Positions 34,279-42,891 of a DNA stretch of 42,977 bases are shown here, in pieces. Made by a program: the position numbers and the translations under genes. Each line of letters opens with the position of its first letter. Position 1 is the first letter of the stretch. The stretch is taken from contig CAMFDJ010000025.1 of the NCBI GenBank assembly GCA_945949085.1, positions 1 to 42,977 on the forward strand, given 5' to 3'. The stretch is from an uncultured Lachnospiraceae bacterium. GTDB lineage: Bacteria > Bacillota > Clostridia > Lachnospirales > Lachnospiraceae. The notes under the pieces are model-generated. The model was not told the origin of the DNA, did no database searches, and worked only from the letters and a program-made list of their open reading frames with translations.

Positions 34279-34412
34279 GTTTGATAGAAAATTTCTCCGG
34301 AATGTTCCTATCAAACAAAACGCTCCGCTAAGGATGCGCACTTGCGCGATAGGAATCATGTCGCAAAAGCGACCGCGCTCGGCGCGAGAATCTCGCAAGC
34401 GAGATTCTTTTT
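34276..34412. repeat. structured interspersed repeat, copy 2
   Basis: It matches 23506-23643 over its length with scattered substitutions. It has the opening TTTGTTTGATAG.../CTATCAAACAAA inverted repeat, the TGTCGC-AAAA-GCGAC hairpin and a closing AGAATCTCGC/GCGAGATTCT stem followed by T5, which could itself terminate. No gene is disrupted here. Confidence 0.8.
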
Positions 34413-34489
34413 ATTTTAGAGCCAATGGACCACATAATGGGCCACATACTCCGTCCCCTAGTACCAAAATACACTTTCTGATATTTTCA

Positions 34490-34518
34490 TTGTGGGAATG
34501 GGAAAAATATAGTACAAT
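34490..34518 (+). promoter_or_regulatory. promoter of the phosphofructokinase-dnaX operon
   Basis: TTGTGG (34490-34495), 17 bases, then TACAAT (34513-34518). Apart from this, 34413-34626 shows nothing I can name. Confidence 0.55.
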
Positions 34519-34626
34519 GAATGTTGCCGGGAAAATGGGGTATGTAGTCCCGGTATGGGTCATACAGAATTGTATATCGTTACGTTATGAGCAAAAGCAG
34601 ATGGCAGAGAAACGGAGGAAACGAAG

Positions 34627-35700
34627 ATGAAGAGAATTGGTATGTTGACAAGCGGCGGCGATTGTCAGGCGCTCAATGCAGCGATGCGTGGTGTGGTGAA
34701 GAGCTTGACAAACGCTCAGGAGGATGTTGAAATTTACGGATTTTTGGAAGGCTACAAAGGTCTGATCTACGGTAATTTCCGTATGCTGACAGCAAAGGAT
34801 TTTTCCGGTATTCTCACAAAGGGCGGCACGATCTTAGGATCGAGCAGGACACCGTTTAAGCTGATGCGTACGCCGGACGAAAATGGTCTGGATAAGGTTG
34901 AGGCCATGAAACAGAATTATTATAAATTAAAGCTGGACTGCCTTGTGATCTTAGGCGGAAACGGCACACATAAGACAGCAAATCTGCTCAGGGAAGAGGG
35001 GCTTAACATTGTCACATTGCCAAAGACCATAGATAATGATCTTTGGGGTACGGACATGACATTTGGTTTCCAGAGTGCAGTCAACATTGCAACGGATGCC
35101 ATTGACTGTATTCATACGACGGCAGCTTCCCATGGACGTGTTTTCATTGTGGAGGTTATGGGACATAAAGTTGGCTGGCTGACCTTAAATGCCGGTATGG
35201 CAGGTGGCGCAGATATTATCCTGATTCCTGAAATCCCTTATGATATTGACAGCGTGATCAAAAAGATAGATGAGAGAAATCAAAACGGCAGTAGATTTAC
35301 CATCCTTGCGGTGGCAGAGGGCGCGATCTCCAAGGAGGATGCAAAGCTCTCCAAGAAAGACTACAAGAAAAAGATGGAGAATTATCCTTATCCTTCCGTA
35401 TCCTATGAAGTGGCTGCGAAGATCAGGGAAAAGGGAGACTATGATGTGCGCGTAACGGTTCCGGGACATACCCAGCGTGGCGGAAGCCCATGCCCGTATG
35501 ACCGCGTTTTCGCATCACGCCTCGGTTCGGAAGCAGGCAAGCTGATCCTGAACGGAGAATACGGCTTTATGGTTGGTATCAAGAATCGTGAGATTATCAA
35601 AGTGCCGCTTGAGGATGTGGCAGGCAAGCTGAAAATGGTATCTCCGGATGCTTCTATTGTACAGGAAGCCAAGATGCTTGGCATTTGCTTTGGAGATTGA
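34627..35700 (+). CDS. 6-phosphofructokinase, group III-like
   Basis: A 357-residue phosphofructokinase that phosphorylates fructose 6-phosphate in glycolysis. MLTSGGDCQALNAAMRG binds the phosphoryl donor, PKTIDND holds the catalytic Asp, and EVMGHKVGWLTL and PGHTQRGGSPCPYDR bind sugar phosphate. The donor-selecting loop reads GGNG (Asn112-Gly113) where ATP enzymes have GGDG and pyrophosphate enzymes GGDD or GGED. Lys133 in PKTIDND is more typical of pyrophosphate and group III forms. Donor preference is therefore open, with Gly113 leaning to ATP. GGAGG precedes the ATG. It is 25 bases before dnaX and probably co-transcribed. Confidence 0.88.
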   Translation: MKRIGMLTSGGDCQALNAAMRGVVKSLTNAQEDVEIYGFLEGYKGLIYGNFRMLTAKDFSGILTKGGTILGSSRTPFKLMRTPDENGLDKVEAMKQNYYKLKLDCLVILGGNGTHKTANLLREEGLNIVTLPKTIDNDLWGTDMTFGFQSAVNIATDAIDCIHTTAASHGRVFIVEVMGHKVGWLTLNAGMAGGADIILIPEIPYDIDSVIKKIDERNQNGSRFTILAVAEGAISKEDAKLSKKDYKKKMENYPYPSVSYEVAAKIREKGDYDVRVTVPGHTQRGGSPCPYDRVFASRLGSEAGKLILNGEYGFMVGIKNREIIKVPLEDVAGKLKMVSPDASIVQEAKMLGICFGD

Positions 35701-35725
35701 GAATAGATTAGAATAGAGGAATGGT

Positions 35726-37300
35726 ATGTCTTATCAGGCATTATACAGAAAATTCCGCCCGGCTACATTCGATGATGTCAAGGGACAGGAACATATTGTA
35801 AAGACACTTCGCAATCAGGTGAAGGCGGATCGCGTGGGGCATGCGTATCTGTTTTGCGGAACACGCGGCACCGGTAAGACGACAATTGCCAAGATTCTGG
35901 CGCGTACCGTGAATTGCGAGAAGCCCATAGAGGGAAACCCTTGCGGGCAGTGTGCGATGTGCCGTTCGATTGCGGCAGGAACCAGCATGAATGTCATCGA
36001 GATCGATGCGGCTTCCAATAATGGCGTAGACAATATCCGGGAGATTGTGGATGAGGTTTCTTTTTCACCGGCTGAGGGCAAATACAAGGTCTATATCATA
36101 GACGAGGTGCACATGCTTTCCAACGGAGCCTTCAATGCACTTTTAAAGACGCTGGAAGAACCGCCGTCTTATGTGATCTTTATTCTGGCAACGACGGAGG
36201 CACATAAGATTCCGATCACCATTTTGTCCAGGTGTCAGAGGTATGACTTTAAGAGAATTGGCGCAGATACGATTACAGATCGTTTGCGTGAGCTGATGGA
36301 GACGGAGCAAGTAGAAGTGGAGGAAAAAGCGCTTCGGTATGTGGCAAAGGCGGCAGACGGCTCTATGCGAGACGCGCTCAGTCTTCTCGACCAGTGCATT
36401 GCTTTTCATTTTGGGGAAAAGCTGACCTATGACATGGTGCTCGATGTCCTTGGCGCAGTAGACAGTGAGGTTTTTGGCCGGATGTTACGGCAGATGATTG
36501 ATAAAAATGTGATCGGGTGTATCACACTTTTGGAGGAAATCATCATGCAGGGGCGTGAACCGGTTCAGTTTGTGACGGATTTTACGTGGTATTTAAGAAA
36601 CCTGCTATTGCTCAAAACGTCACCGGGGATTGAGGATGTCATCGGTGTATCCACAGAGAATCTGGCGCTTATGCAGGAGGAGGCATCGCTAGTCAGTGAT
36701 ACAGCTCTGATTCGTGATATCCGTATCTTTTCCGAACTGCAGGGACAGCTGCGATATGCGACAGCGAAACGGATTCTTATTGAGACGACGCTGATCAAGA
36801 TCTGCAGACCGGCGATGGAGGTTAAGACAGATGCGCTCCTTGAGCGCGTGCGCGATCTGGAGAGGCGGCTTGAGCAGGGCGACTTTGCAGCACCGGCAAA
36901 CGCGGTCAGTGCGCAGGGCGTATCCGGCGCGGTGAATGCACAGAGCGAAAAGAAAGAAAAGGTACCTCTGCCGAAGGCAATCCCTGAGGATGTCAGAGAG
37001 GCAGTCGGCAGATGGGGCGAGATCTTAGAGGCTGTCGGACAGCCCATGAAGACCTATCTTGCGGGCAGTCACTTAAGTCTGGGAAATAACGGAAGTCTCC
37101 TGATCGTCATAGAGGACGGTGTCAATTATGATTATTTTGCGGCGCACGAAGAAAATAAAGAAGAACTTGCACGCTGCGCAAGTGAGACGATTGGCAAGCA
37201 GTTGGAAATTGAGATCCGGTCGATTGGCAGGGAGCAGCAGTTTGAAAATCATTATGCCGATTTAAGCGGCATCATTCATATGGATATAGAAGAAGAATAA
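35726..37300 (+). CDS. dnaX: DNA polymerase III subunit gamma/tau
   Basis: The 524-residue clamp-loader ATPase has RKFRPATFDDVKGQEHI at the N-terminus, Walker A GTRGTGKTT, the four-Cys zinc module CEKPIEGNPCGQCAMC, Walker B-like VYIIDEVHML and the arginine-finger region LSRCQRYDFKR. The C-terminal tau part is short and varied. It loads the sliding clamp in replication. AGAGGA lies 5 bases before the ATG at 35726. The order dnaX-ebfC-recR is the conserved Firmicutes arrangement, here preceded by a phosphofructokinase gene in place of the usual small RNA gene. Confidence 0.95.
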   Translation: MSYQALYRKFRPATFDDVKGQEHIVKTLRNQVKADRVGHAYLFCGTRGTGKTTIAKILARTVNCEKPIEGNPCGQCAMCRSIAAGTSMNVIEIDAASNNGVDNIREIVDEVSFSPAEGKYKVYIIDEVHMLSNGAFNALLKTLEEPPSYVIFILATTEAHKIPITILSRCQRYDFKRIGADTITDRLRELMETEQVEVEEKALRYVAKAADGSMRDALSLLDQCIAFHFGEKLTYDMVLDVLGAVDSEVFGRMLRQMIDKNVIGCITLLEEIIMQGREPVQFVTDFTWYLRNLLLLKTSPGIEDVIGVSTENLALMQEEASLVSDTALIRDIRIFSELQGQLRYATAKRILIETTLIKICRPAMEVKTDALLERVRDLERRLEQGDFAAPANAVSAQGVSGAVNAQSEKKEKVPLPKAIPEDVREAVGRWGEILEAVGQPMKTYLAGSHLSLGNNGSLLIVIEDGVNYDYFAAHEENKEELARCASETIGKQLEIEIRSIGREQQFENHYADLSGIIHMDIEEE

Positions 37301-37317
37301 AAACAGGAGGACCAAAC

Positions 37318-37671
37318 ATGGCAAAAAGAGGCGGTTATCCCGGAGGCATGATGCCGGGAAACATGAACAATCTGATGAAGCAGGCGCAGAGAATGCAGCG
37401 TCAGATGGAGGAGAGCCAGAAACAGCTGGAGGAAAAGGAATTTACGGCAACGGCCGGAGGTGGCGCAGTTTCCGTCACTGTGACAGGGAAGAAGATTGTC
37501 ACAAATGTGACACTTGACAAGGATGCAGTGGATCCGGATGATGTGGAAATGCTGCAGGATCTGATCATGGCTGCAACCAATGAGGCTCTTGGCAAGGCAG
37601 AAGAAGCAAGTGCTGCTATGATGTCCGGCATGACAGGCGGCTTGAATCTGGGTGGAGGCTTCCCGTTCTGA
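37318..37671 (+). CDS. ebfC: YbaB/EbfC-family nucleoid-associated protein
   Basis: A 117-residue protein of the YbaB/EbfC family, which binds DNA as a dimer. It has a Gly/Met-rich start (PGGMMPGNMNNLMKQAQRMQRQM), an ETATAGGGAVSVTVTG-like sheet and a C-terminal helix LIMAATNEALGKAEE. ACAGGAGGACC gives a strong ribosome site. Its last base overlaps the recR start (ATG at 37671), so the two are translationally coupled, as is usual for this pair. Confidence 0.93.
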   Translation: MAKRGGYPGGMMPGNMNNLMKQAQRMQRQMEESQKQLEEKEFTATAGGGAVSVTVTGKKIVTNVTLDKDAVDPDDVEMLQDLIMAATNEALGKAEEASAAMMSGMTGGLNLGGGFPF

Positions 37672-38270
37672 TGGATCTGTACAGTGGATATATCAACAGG
37701 CTCATTGAAGCATTTTCGTCTTTGCCCGGCATCGGACACAAATCTGCGCAGCGACTTGCGTTTCATCTCGTAAATATGCCGAAGGAGCAGGTAGAGCATT
37801 TTGCCAGGACAATCGTGGATGCCAGAAATAATGTCTGCTACTGTAAATGCTGCTTTACGTTGACCGATCAGGAGGTTTGTCCGATCTGCAGCAATGTCAA
37901 AAGAGACCATTCGACCATTATGGTGGTGGAGAATACAAGGGATCTTGCAGCATATGAAAAGACAGGGAAATATGAAGGCGTGTACCATGTACTGCATGGT
38001 GCGATTTCACCGATGCTCGGCGTGGGACCGGGCGATATCAAGCTCAAGGAACTGATCACGCGTCTCCAGACGGATGAAGTGAAAGAGGTCATCATCGCCA
38101 CCAATTCCAGTCTTGAGGGTGAGACGACAGCAATGTATATCAGCAAGCTGATCAAGCCGACCGGTATCCGCGTCACAAGGATCGCAAGTGGTGTCCCTGT
38201 CGGCGGAGATCTGGAATATATCGACGAAGTAACGCTCCTGCGCGCGCTCGATGGCAGAATAGAGCTGTAG
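37671..38270 (+). CDS. recR: recombination mediator RecR
   Basis: The 199-residue protein acts with RecFO to load RecA at gaps. It has an N-terminal helix-hairpin-helix (LPGIGHKSAQRLAFHLV), a four-Cys zinc finger (CKCCFTLTDQEVCPIC) and a Toprim domain (VVENTRDLAAYE, then ATNSSLEGETTAMYISK). Length is exactly typical. Start overlaps the ebfC stop by one base. Confidence 0.96.
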   Translation: MDLYSGYINRLIEAFSSLPGIGHKSAQRLAFHLVNMPKEQVEHFARTIVDARNNVCYCKCCFTLTDQEVCPICSNVKRDHSTIMVVENTRDLAAYEKTGKYEGVYHVLHGAISPMLGVGPGDIKLKELITRLQTDEVKEVIIATNSSLEGETTAMYISKLIKPTGIRVTRIASGVPVGGDLEYIDEVTLLRALDGRIEL

Positions 38271-38334
38271 TAAGATATAATAAAAAGACAAATAGAAAAA
38301 CAGAACACAAAGCTGTAAAAGGGAGGATTTTAAA

Positions 38335-39384
38335 ATGGTTACAGTGCAAAATTTCGGCAGAACGATCTGCGGAGAAAAGATTTCTCTGTATTCCCTGAAA
38401 AACGAGAGAGGAATGCAGGCTGATGTCACAGATTTTGGAGCGATTCTTGTCAATCTGATCGTGCCAAATCAAAAAGGAGAACTTGCGGATGTTGTGCTCG
38501 GCTATGACAGGGGAAAGGATTATCTTGTTAATGGAAGCTGCTTTGGTGCGACAATCGGACCGGTTGCGAACCGCACGGAAAATGCAACCTTCTCTTTGGA
38601 TGGTACGATTTATAACCTGACTGTAAATGACGGTGATAACAATTTACATACAGACGGCGATAAGGGACTCCACAAAATGTTGTGGGAGGGGGCTGTAAAA
38701 GAGGCGGAAAATGCGGTTACTTTCAGCTGCAGCTGCCCGGACGGCTACCTTGGACTTCCCGGCAACCGGAAGTTTTGTGTGACGTACAAGCTGACTGAGG
38801 ATAATGCCCTTGAAATCCATTATGATGGACAGACGGATAAAACGACACTGATGAATCTGACAAACCATTCTTATTTCAATTTAAAGGGACACGACAGTGA
38901 GCAGACAATTGAAGACAATATGGTTACCATCAACGCTTCCAAATATACCAAGGTGCGCAAAGGTGCGATCCCGACAGGCGAACTGGGCGATGTGACAGGT
39001 ACACCGTTTGATTTCAGAACAGGGCGCGTGGTTGGGCAGAGTATTGATGATGAGAATGCACAGCTTGCACTTGTGGATGGGTATGACCATAACTTTGTCT
39101 TGGACGGTTACGAAGAGGGCAAGCTGCAAAAGGTTGCTGTTTTGGAGGATGAGAAAGCAGGAAGATGCATGGAGGTTTATACCGATCTTCCCGGATTACA
39201 GCTCTATGCGGGCAACAATATAGCGCCGGAGCTTGGAAAAGGAGATGCCCTTTATGCAAAAAGAAGCGGTATCTGCTTTGAGACACAATTTTTCCCGAAC
39301 AGCGCAAATGAAGAGACGTTTATCAAACCGGTTGTACAACCGGGCAAACCATTTGCTTCCACGACAATTTACAAATTTGTATAA
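38335..39384 (+). CDS. galM: aldose 1-epimerase (mutarotase)
   Basis: A 349-residue beta-sandwich enzyme that interconverts alpha and beta sugar anomers. Key parts are TIGPVANRTENATFSLDG, LHTDGDKGLHKMLWEG (His in the substrate pocket), LTNHSYFNLKGH with the catalytic His, and ICFETQFFPNSANE with the catalytic Glu. GGGAGG precedes the ATG. No galK or galT lies near. Two hairpin terminators follow. Confidence 0.94.
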   Translation: MVTVQNFGRTICGEKISLYSLKNERGMQADVTDFGAILVNLIVPNQKGELADVVLGYDRGKDYLVNGSCFGATIGPVANRTENATFSLDGTIYNLTVNDGDNNLHTDGDKGLHKMLWEGAVKEAENAVTFSCSCPDGYLGLPGNRKFCVTYKLTEDNALEIHYDGQTDKTTLMNLTNHSYFNLKGHDSEQTIEDNMVTINASKYTKVRKGAIPTGELGDVTGTPFDFRTGRVVGQSIDDENAQLALVDGYDHNFVLDGYEEGKLQKVAVLEDEKAGRCMEVYTDLPGLQLYAGNNIAPELGKGDALYAKRSGICFETQFFPNSANEETFIKPVVQPGKPFASTTIYKFV

Positions 39385-39416
39385 GCGTGTATCGGCGCTT
39401 TTTTGACAAGGTATGA

Positions 39417-39431
39417 TTGCAAACGAAAGCA
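39417..39431 (+). promoter_or_regulatory. cre-like CcpA site
   Basis: TTGCAAACGAAAGCA matches the catabolite-responsive consensus WTGNAANCGNWNNCW at every position. It lies between galM and a terminator, 9 bases after a TTGACA without a clear -10, so what it controls is unclear. Confidence 0.4.
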
Positions 39432-39442
39432 TAGAAAGGTGT

Positions 39443-39474
39443 AAAAAGACGAGATGTGTAATCTCGTCTTTTTT
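39443..39474. terminator. bidirectional intrinsic terminator after galM
   Basis: AAAAAGACGAGAT (39443-39455) pairs with ATCTCGTCTTTTT (39461-39473) around a five-base loop. A weaker AGCG/CGCT hairpin with six T (about 39383-39404) lies just before it. Confidence 0.88.
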
Positions 39475-39659
39475 GCTGCCTGAATGTGTCTGATAAAAAA
39501 ACGTCGCAGGGGACTTGTTTTGCCAAATTGCGCCTTACCTGTGTGCTATATCTATACATAAATGCGGAAGGTGGGTGAATGAAACGGCATTGTTTGCGCC
39601 CAAGATCATCCGCGCACAAGAAAGGTTATTTTGGAGAAAAGCGAAAGGACGGAAGGCAA

Positions 39660-41129
39660 ATGGATGAGACAAAAGGAAGTAAACTGCCAAAAAATGTGAA
39701 GCAGGTCGGACAAGCTCCCGCCGGACAGAAGGTGTACCTGGAGGATTATGTGGTCACCTATCTGAAACAGATGCTTGTGGAAGAAAAGAAAATGAAAACC
39801 TCCATCTTGTATGGGCATAAAGAAATCATAGAGGACGAGCTCTACTGGTTTGTAAGCGGTGCTATTGAGGCGGAGACGGATTTCTTTATGGAGAAGACAA
39901 TCATCAATGAGGAGACCTGGCAAAAGGTGAATGCACTGTCGGGGCGTTATTTTGAGAATATGACAGTTCTCGGATGGGCAATGGCAGGACCTGAACCGGA
40001 GGCGGATTTGCAGGAGCAGATCCTGCGAACACAGAAAACCTATTTCAGACCGGATCAGAAATTGTTTTTTGTCTATCTGACAGATGAAAAACAGGAAAAT
40101 CTCTATTTGTATGAAAAGGGTAAAATGAAGCTTCAGAGTGGATACTATATCTACTATGATAAAAATGAATGCATGCAGAACTACATGGTTTCCCTGCGCG
40201 CTGCCGAAAGACATCCGGAGGAATTTGAGGCGGATCATGCGTTGCGGCATATCAGAGAAAACAGAGAGGAAAAGAAAATACAGAGAAACCGGAGAAAGAC
40301 GACGGCTCTTGTCACCTGTTTTGGCATGATTCTTGTGACGACAATCATGATCATCGGAATCACGATGCTGAATAATTATGAAAAGATGCAGAGCATGGAA
40401 AAAGTGCTTTATCAGATATCAGGTAAGATTGACGAGCGGGATTCGGGGGATGACACCTTGCAAACAGCGGCCGCACCTGCAGATACATATGCGGAAACGG
40501 TTCTTGCAGAAAACGCGCAGGGACTGTCGGAGTCTGAAACTGTCGGCGTGGGACAGGCTGTTTCGGAAGACCCTGCAAAGGAAGAGCAATTGACAGGCGG
40601 AGTGGCAAATGAGCAGGTTGCGTTAGAACAGGAAACCGGACAGCCGGAGATGACAGGAGACGGTTCTAAGCAGGAAAACGTGGATACTGTCGGTGATACA
40701 GGCTTGGAAGAAGAACAGGCAGCAGACAATGCTGAAACGCCGGAAAAGTCCGCAGGCGATGCGATAACGGATGACGAAACAGATGGGGAAGAGTCCCGGT
40801 CAGATCCTGAGGCAGGGGAGACGGCAGAGCAGGATACAAAACAGGAAGAGGCTGCGGCAACGGATGAGGTTGAGAAGGATGATACAACGCAGGAGGACAC
40901 ATCGCAGGAGGACGCTTTGCAGGAGGACGCTTTGCAGGATGCTCCGGAAAAGGTGGAGACAATTCGTCAGGAGACACAGACGTCTTATGTGATTCAAAAA
41001 GGAGATACGCTTGCCGGTATTTGTATGAAATATTACGGAAATCTTTCACGGATAGATGAAATATGCAGTATTAACGGAATAGAAAACAGGGACAACATTT
41101 TTTACGGACAAAAAATTACGCTTCCTTAG
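39660..41129 (+). CDS. LysM membrane protein with an MPN/JAMM-like cytoplasmic domain
   Basis: The 489-residue product has four parts. Residues about 24-165 align by eye with an MPN (JAMM) domain: VYLEDYVVTYLKQM, SILYGHKEIIEDELYW, then VLGWAMAGP and ILRTQKTYF at the spacing of GW...HP and D-x2-TQ in active JAMM proteins. The metal His, His and Asp are replaced (Met108, Gly110, Ile121), so it would be inactive. Next come a basic stretch, a transmembrane segment at about 214-237, and an acidic low-complexity linker of about 200 residues with tandem QEDALQEDALQ units. The C-terminal LysM (YVIQKGDTLAGICMKYYGN) binds peptidoglycan outside. GGAAGG lies close before 39660; an in-frame ATG at 39579 is possible. 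The MPN call is inference. Confidence 0.7.
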   Translation: MDETKGSKLPKNVKQVGQAPAGQKVYLEDYVVTYLKQMLVEEKKMKTSILYGHKEIIEDELYWFVSGAIEAETDFFMEKTIINEETWQKVNALSGRYFENMTVLGWAMAGPEPEADLQEQILRTQKTYFRPDQKLFFVYLTDEKQENLYLYEKGKMKLQSGYYIYYDKNECMQNYMVSLRAAERHPEEFEADHALRHIRENREEKKIQRNRRKTTALVTCFGMILVTTIMIIGITMLNNYEKMQSMEKVLYQISGKIDERDSGDDTLQTAAAPADTYAETVLAENAQGLSESETVGVGQAVSEDPAKEEQLTGGVANEQVALEQETGQPEMTGDGSKQENVDTVGDTGLEEEQAADNAETPEKSAGDAITDDETDGEESRSDPEAGETAEQDTKQEEAAATDEVEKDDTTQEDTSQEDALQEDALQDAPEKVETIRQETQTSYVIQKGDTLAGICMKYYGNLSRIDEICSINGIENRDNIFYGQKITLP

Positions 41130-41137
41130 ATAAATTG

Positions 41138-41146
41138 TGATATACT
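41138..41146 (+). promoter_or_regulatory. extended -10 promoter
   Basis: TG-A-TATACT (41138-41146) is an extended -10 element without a clear -35. It lies 93 bases before the DUF5711 gene. Confidence 0.45.
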
Positions 41147-41238
41147 ATGAAATAAGTCTCTAAATGACCGGATTGTTTCATGGCATCGCAATCCGGAAAA
41201 GTACCATTGATAAAACCGAAATAAACGAGGATAGAAGT

Positions 41239-42399
41239 ATGAAGAAGAAACGGATATCAGATTATAAGGATAAAATCTTTCATCACAGGCTCACAATTGT
41301 CTATAAGACAGCTTTGGTGATTGCTCTGTGTGTGGTCGTTTTTGCCGGTATCAAAATATATCGTGACAACCAGGTTTACCACAGCTATGAGATTGTGCAG
41401 ACAATGCAGAGTGTGGGGACTTCCAGCAGTATTTTCAAAAATTATCAGGGCAACATGCTGGTTTATAGTAAGGATGGCATTTCTGCCTATGACAGAAAGG
41501 GCAATCAATTATGGAATCAAACCTATGAAATGCAGGAGCCTGTTGTCAGGGTAAATGGCCCTTATGTTGCGGTGTGTGATTATCAGGGCAGTGTTTTCTA
41601 TGTGATGAATGCGCAGGGACCGGTGACCAGTGTCGACACGAACATGCAGATTCTGGAACTTGCCGTCTCGGAAGGTGGCATCATAGGTGTGGCATTGCTG
41701 GATGATGATGTTGTGTTTCTGAAACAATATTCGCAATCCGGTGAACTGATTGCAGACATCAAAACAACCATGGTACAGAGTGGGTATCCCATTTCCTTTG
41801 CTATCTCACCGGATAATATTAAGACGGCTGTCTCTTATCTGAAAGCGGAGAGCGGCAGAATCAATTCCAGTCTTGCGTTTTATAATTTCGGTGGTGTCGG
41901 ACAAAACGAGACGGACAATCTGGTGAGTGGATATGATTTTGAAGGACAGATTTTGCCTCTGGTCGTTTATCCGAATGAAACAATGGCAGTTGCCGTCGGA
42001 GATCAAAAAATCCTTTTGATGAAAGGAAAGCAGAAACCGACTCTGGAAAAGGAAATCCCACTGGAGGAAGAGATATGCGGGTTTTACTATAATAAAAATA
42101 ATATGGCAGTTGTCAGAAGGAACCACGAACAGAGTGGATTATATGATGTGACTGTCTATGATATGAATGGAAAGAAACAAATAGAACAGAAAATTGATTT
42201 TGCATATAAAGACATCATTGTGGAAGATGACCGTATCATTTTATATAATGAAGCACGGGTCATGGCCTTGGGAATGAATGGTGTGATAAAGTACGATGGG
42301 GATTTAGGAGGAAATATCCGGTCGTTGGTTCCTTCGGGAAACAGGAATGAGTTTCTGGTTGTGTTTGAAGATGGAATCAGGCTGATAAAATTACGATAA
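41239..42399 (+). CDS. DUF5711-family membrane-anchored beta-propeller protein
   Basis: A 386-residue protein with a basic cytoplasmic start, one transmembrane segment (about 20-40) and an outer domain of repeated beta-strand units (GNMLVYSKDGISAYDRKGNQLWNQ; GPYVAVCDYQGSVFYVMNAQG; RIILYNEARVMALGMNG), in the manner of a PQQ-like propeller. It resembles DUF5711 of Clostridia, of unknown function. GAGGA lies about 8 bases before the ATG at 41239; an upstream in-frame ATG at 41164 has no site. Its stop overlaps the next start by one base. Its LysM and CvpA neighbours suggest a cell-envelope role. Confidence 0.75.
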   Translation: MKKKRISDYKDKIFHHRLTIVYKTALVIALCVVVFAGIKIYRDNQVYHSYEIVQTMQSVGTSSSIFKNYQGNMLVYSKDGISAYDRKGNQLWNQTYEMQEPVVRVNGPYVAVCDYQGSVFYVMNAQGPVTSVDTNMQILELAVSEGGIIGVALLDDDVVFLKQYSQSGELIADIKTTMVQSGYPISFAISPDNIKTAVSYLKAESGRINSSLAFYNFGGVGQNETDNLVSGYDFEGQILPLVVYPNETMAVAVGDQKILLMKGKQKPTLEKEIPLEEEICGFYYNKNNMAVVRRNHEQSGLYDVTVYDMNGKKQIEQKIDFAYKDIIVEDDRIILYNEARVMALGMNGVIKYDGDLGGNIRSLVPSGNRNEFLVVFEDGIRLIKLR

Positions 42400-42785
42400 T
42401 GAAAATGTTTTATGCGATAGGATTGTTGATCATCTTGGTTGCCGCCTGGAAGGGCTGGAAGAAGGGGTTTGTTCAGACACTTGGGAATGTATGTGCAAGC
42501 ATACTGTCGTTGGGATTTCTCTGGATTCTGAAAAACTGGGCATTTGACTCGTTTCTGGGGACACTTTTGTTTTGCCATTCGGTATTGCTTGTAAGGCTTG
42601 TCATTTGCGTGGCGCTGTTTCTCATTCTGTTTTTTGTTTTAAAAGCAGTGATAGTATCGCTGAGAGTAGTTTCTTCTCTGCCGATTATTCGTGGACTGGA
42701 CCGGTTGCTTGGACTTGTGCTGGGTGGTCTGTTTGGCGTTGTGATTGTGGGAATCATGACAATTTTTTACGAATGGATCCGATAA
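42399..42785 (+). CDS. CvpA-like membrane protein
   Basis: A 128-residue protein with four hydrophobic segments. The first helix and loop (AIGLLIILVAAWKGWKKGFVQTLG) are the CvpA signature, and IRGLDRLLGLVLGGLFGVVIVGI near the end is the conserved Gly-rich last helix. It is shorter than the usual 160-180 residues. Family members are linked to colicin V export, envelope integrity and biofilm, with no settled mechanism. Overlap ATAATG with the DUF5711 stop implies translational coupling. Confidence 0.82.
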   Translation: MKMFYAIGLLIILVAAWKGWKKGFVQTLGNVCASILSLGFLWILKNWAFDSFLGTLLFCHSVLLVRLVICVALFLILFFVLKAVIVSLRVVSSLPIIRGLDRLLGLVLGGLFGVVIVGIMTIFYEWIR

Positions 42786-42862
42786 AAATGGGAGATTGGA
42801 GTAGTACCGGAAAAAATCAGAAAAAATCATACAAAACTTTGTGAAAAAATTTAAAAAAGGTG

Positions 42863-42891
42863 TTGACATCCAAAAATCTAAGTGCTATTAT
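42863..42891 (+). promoter_or_regulatory. very strong promoter, probably of an rRNA operon
   Basis: TTGACA (42863-42868), 17 bases, TATTAT (42886-42891). An A-rich tract precedes it, as at rrn promoters. Confidence 0.8.

Noticed and set aside
34244..34630. A 128-codon plus-strand frame between the YeiH-type gene and phosphofructokinase.
   Set aside because: It runs through repeat copy 2 and a promoter, lacks a ribosome site and resembles no protein except the repeat-derived tail at 23267.
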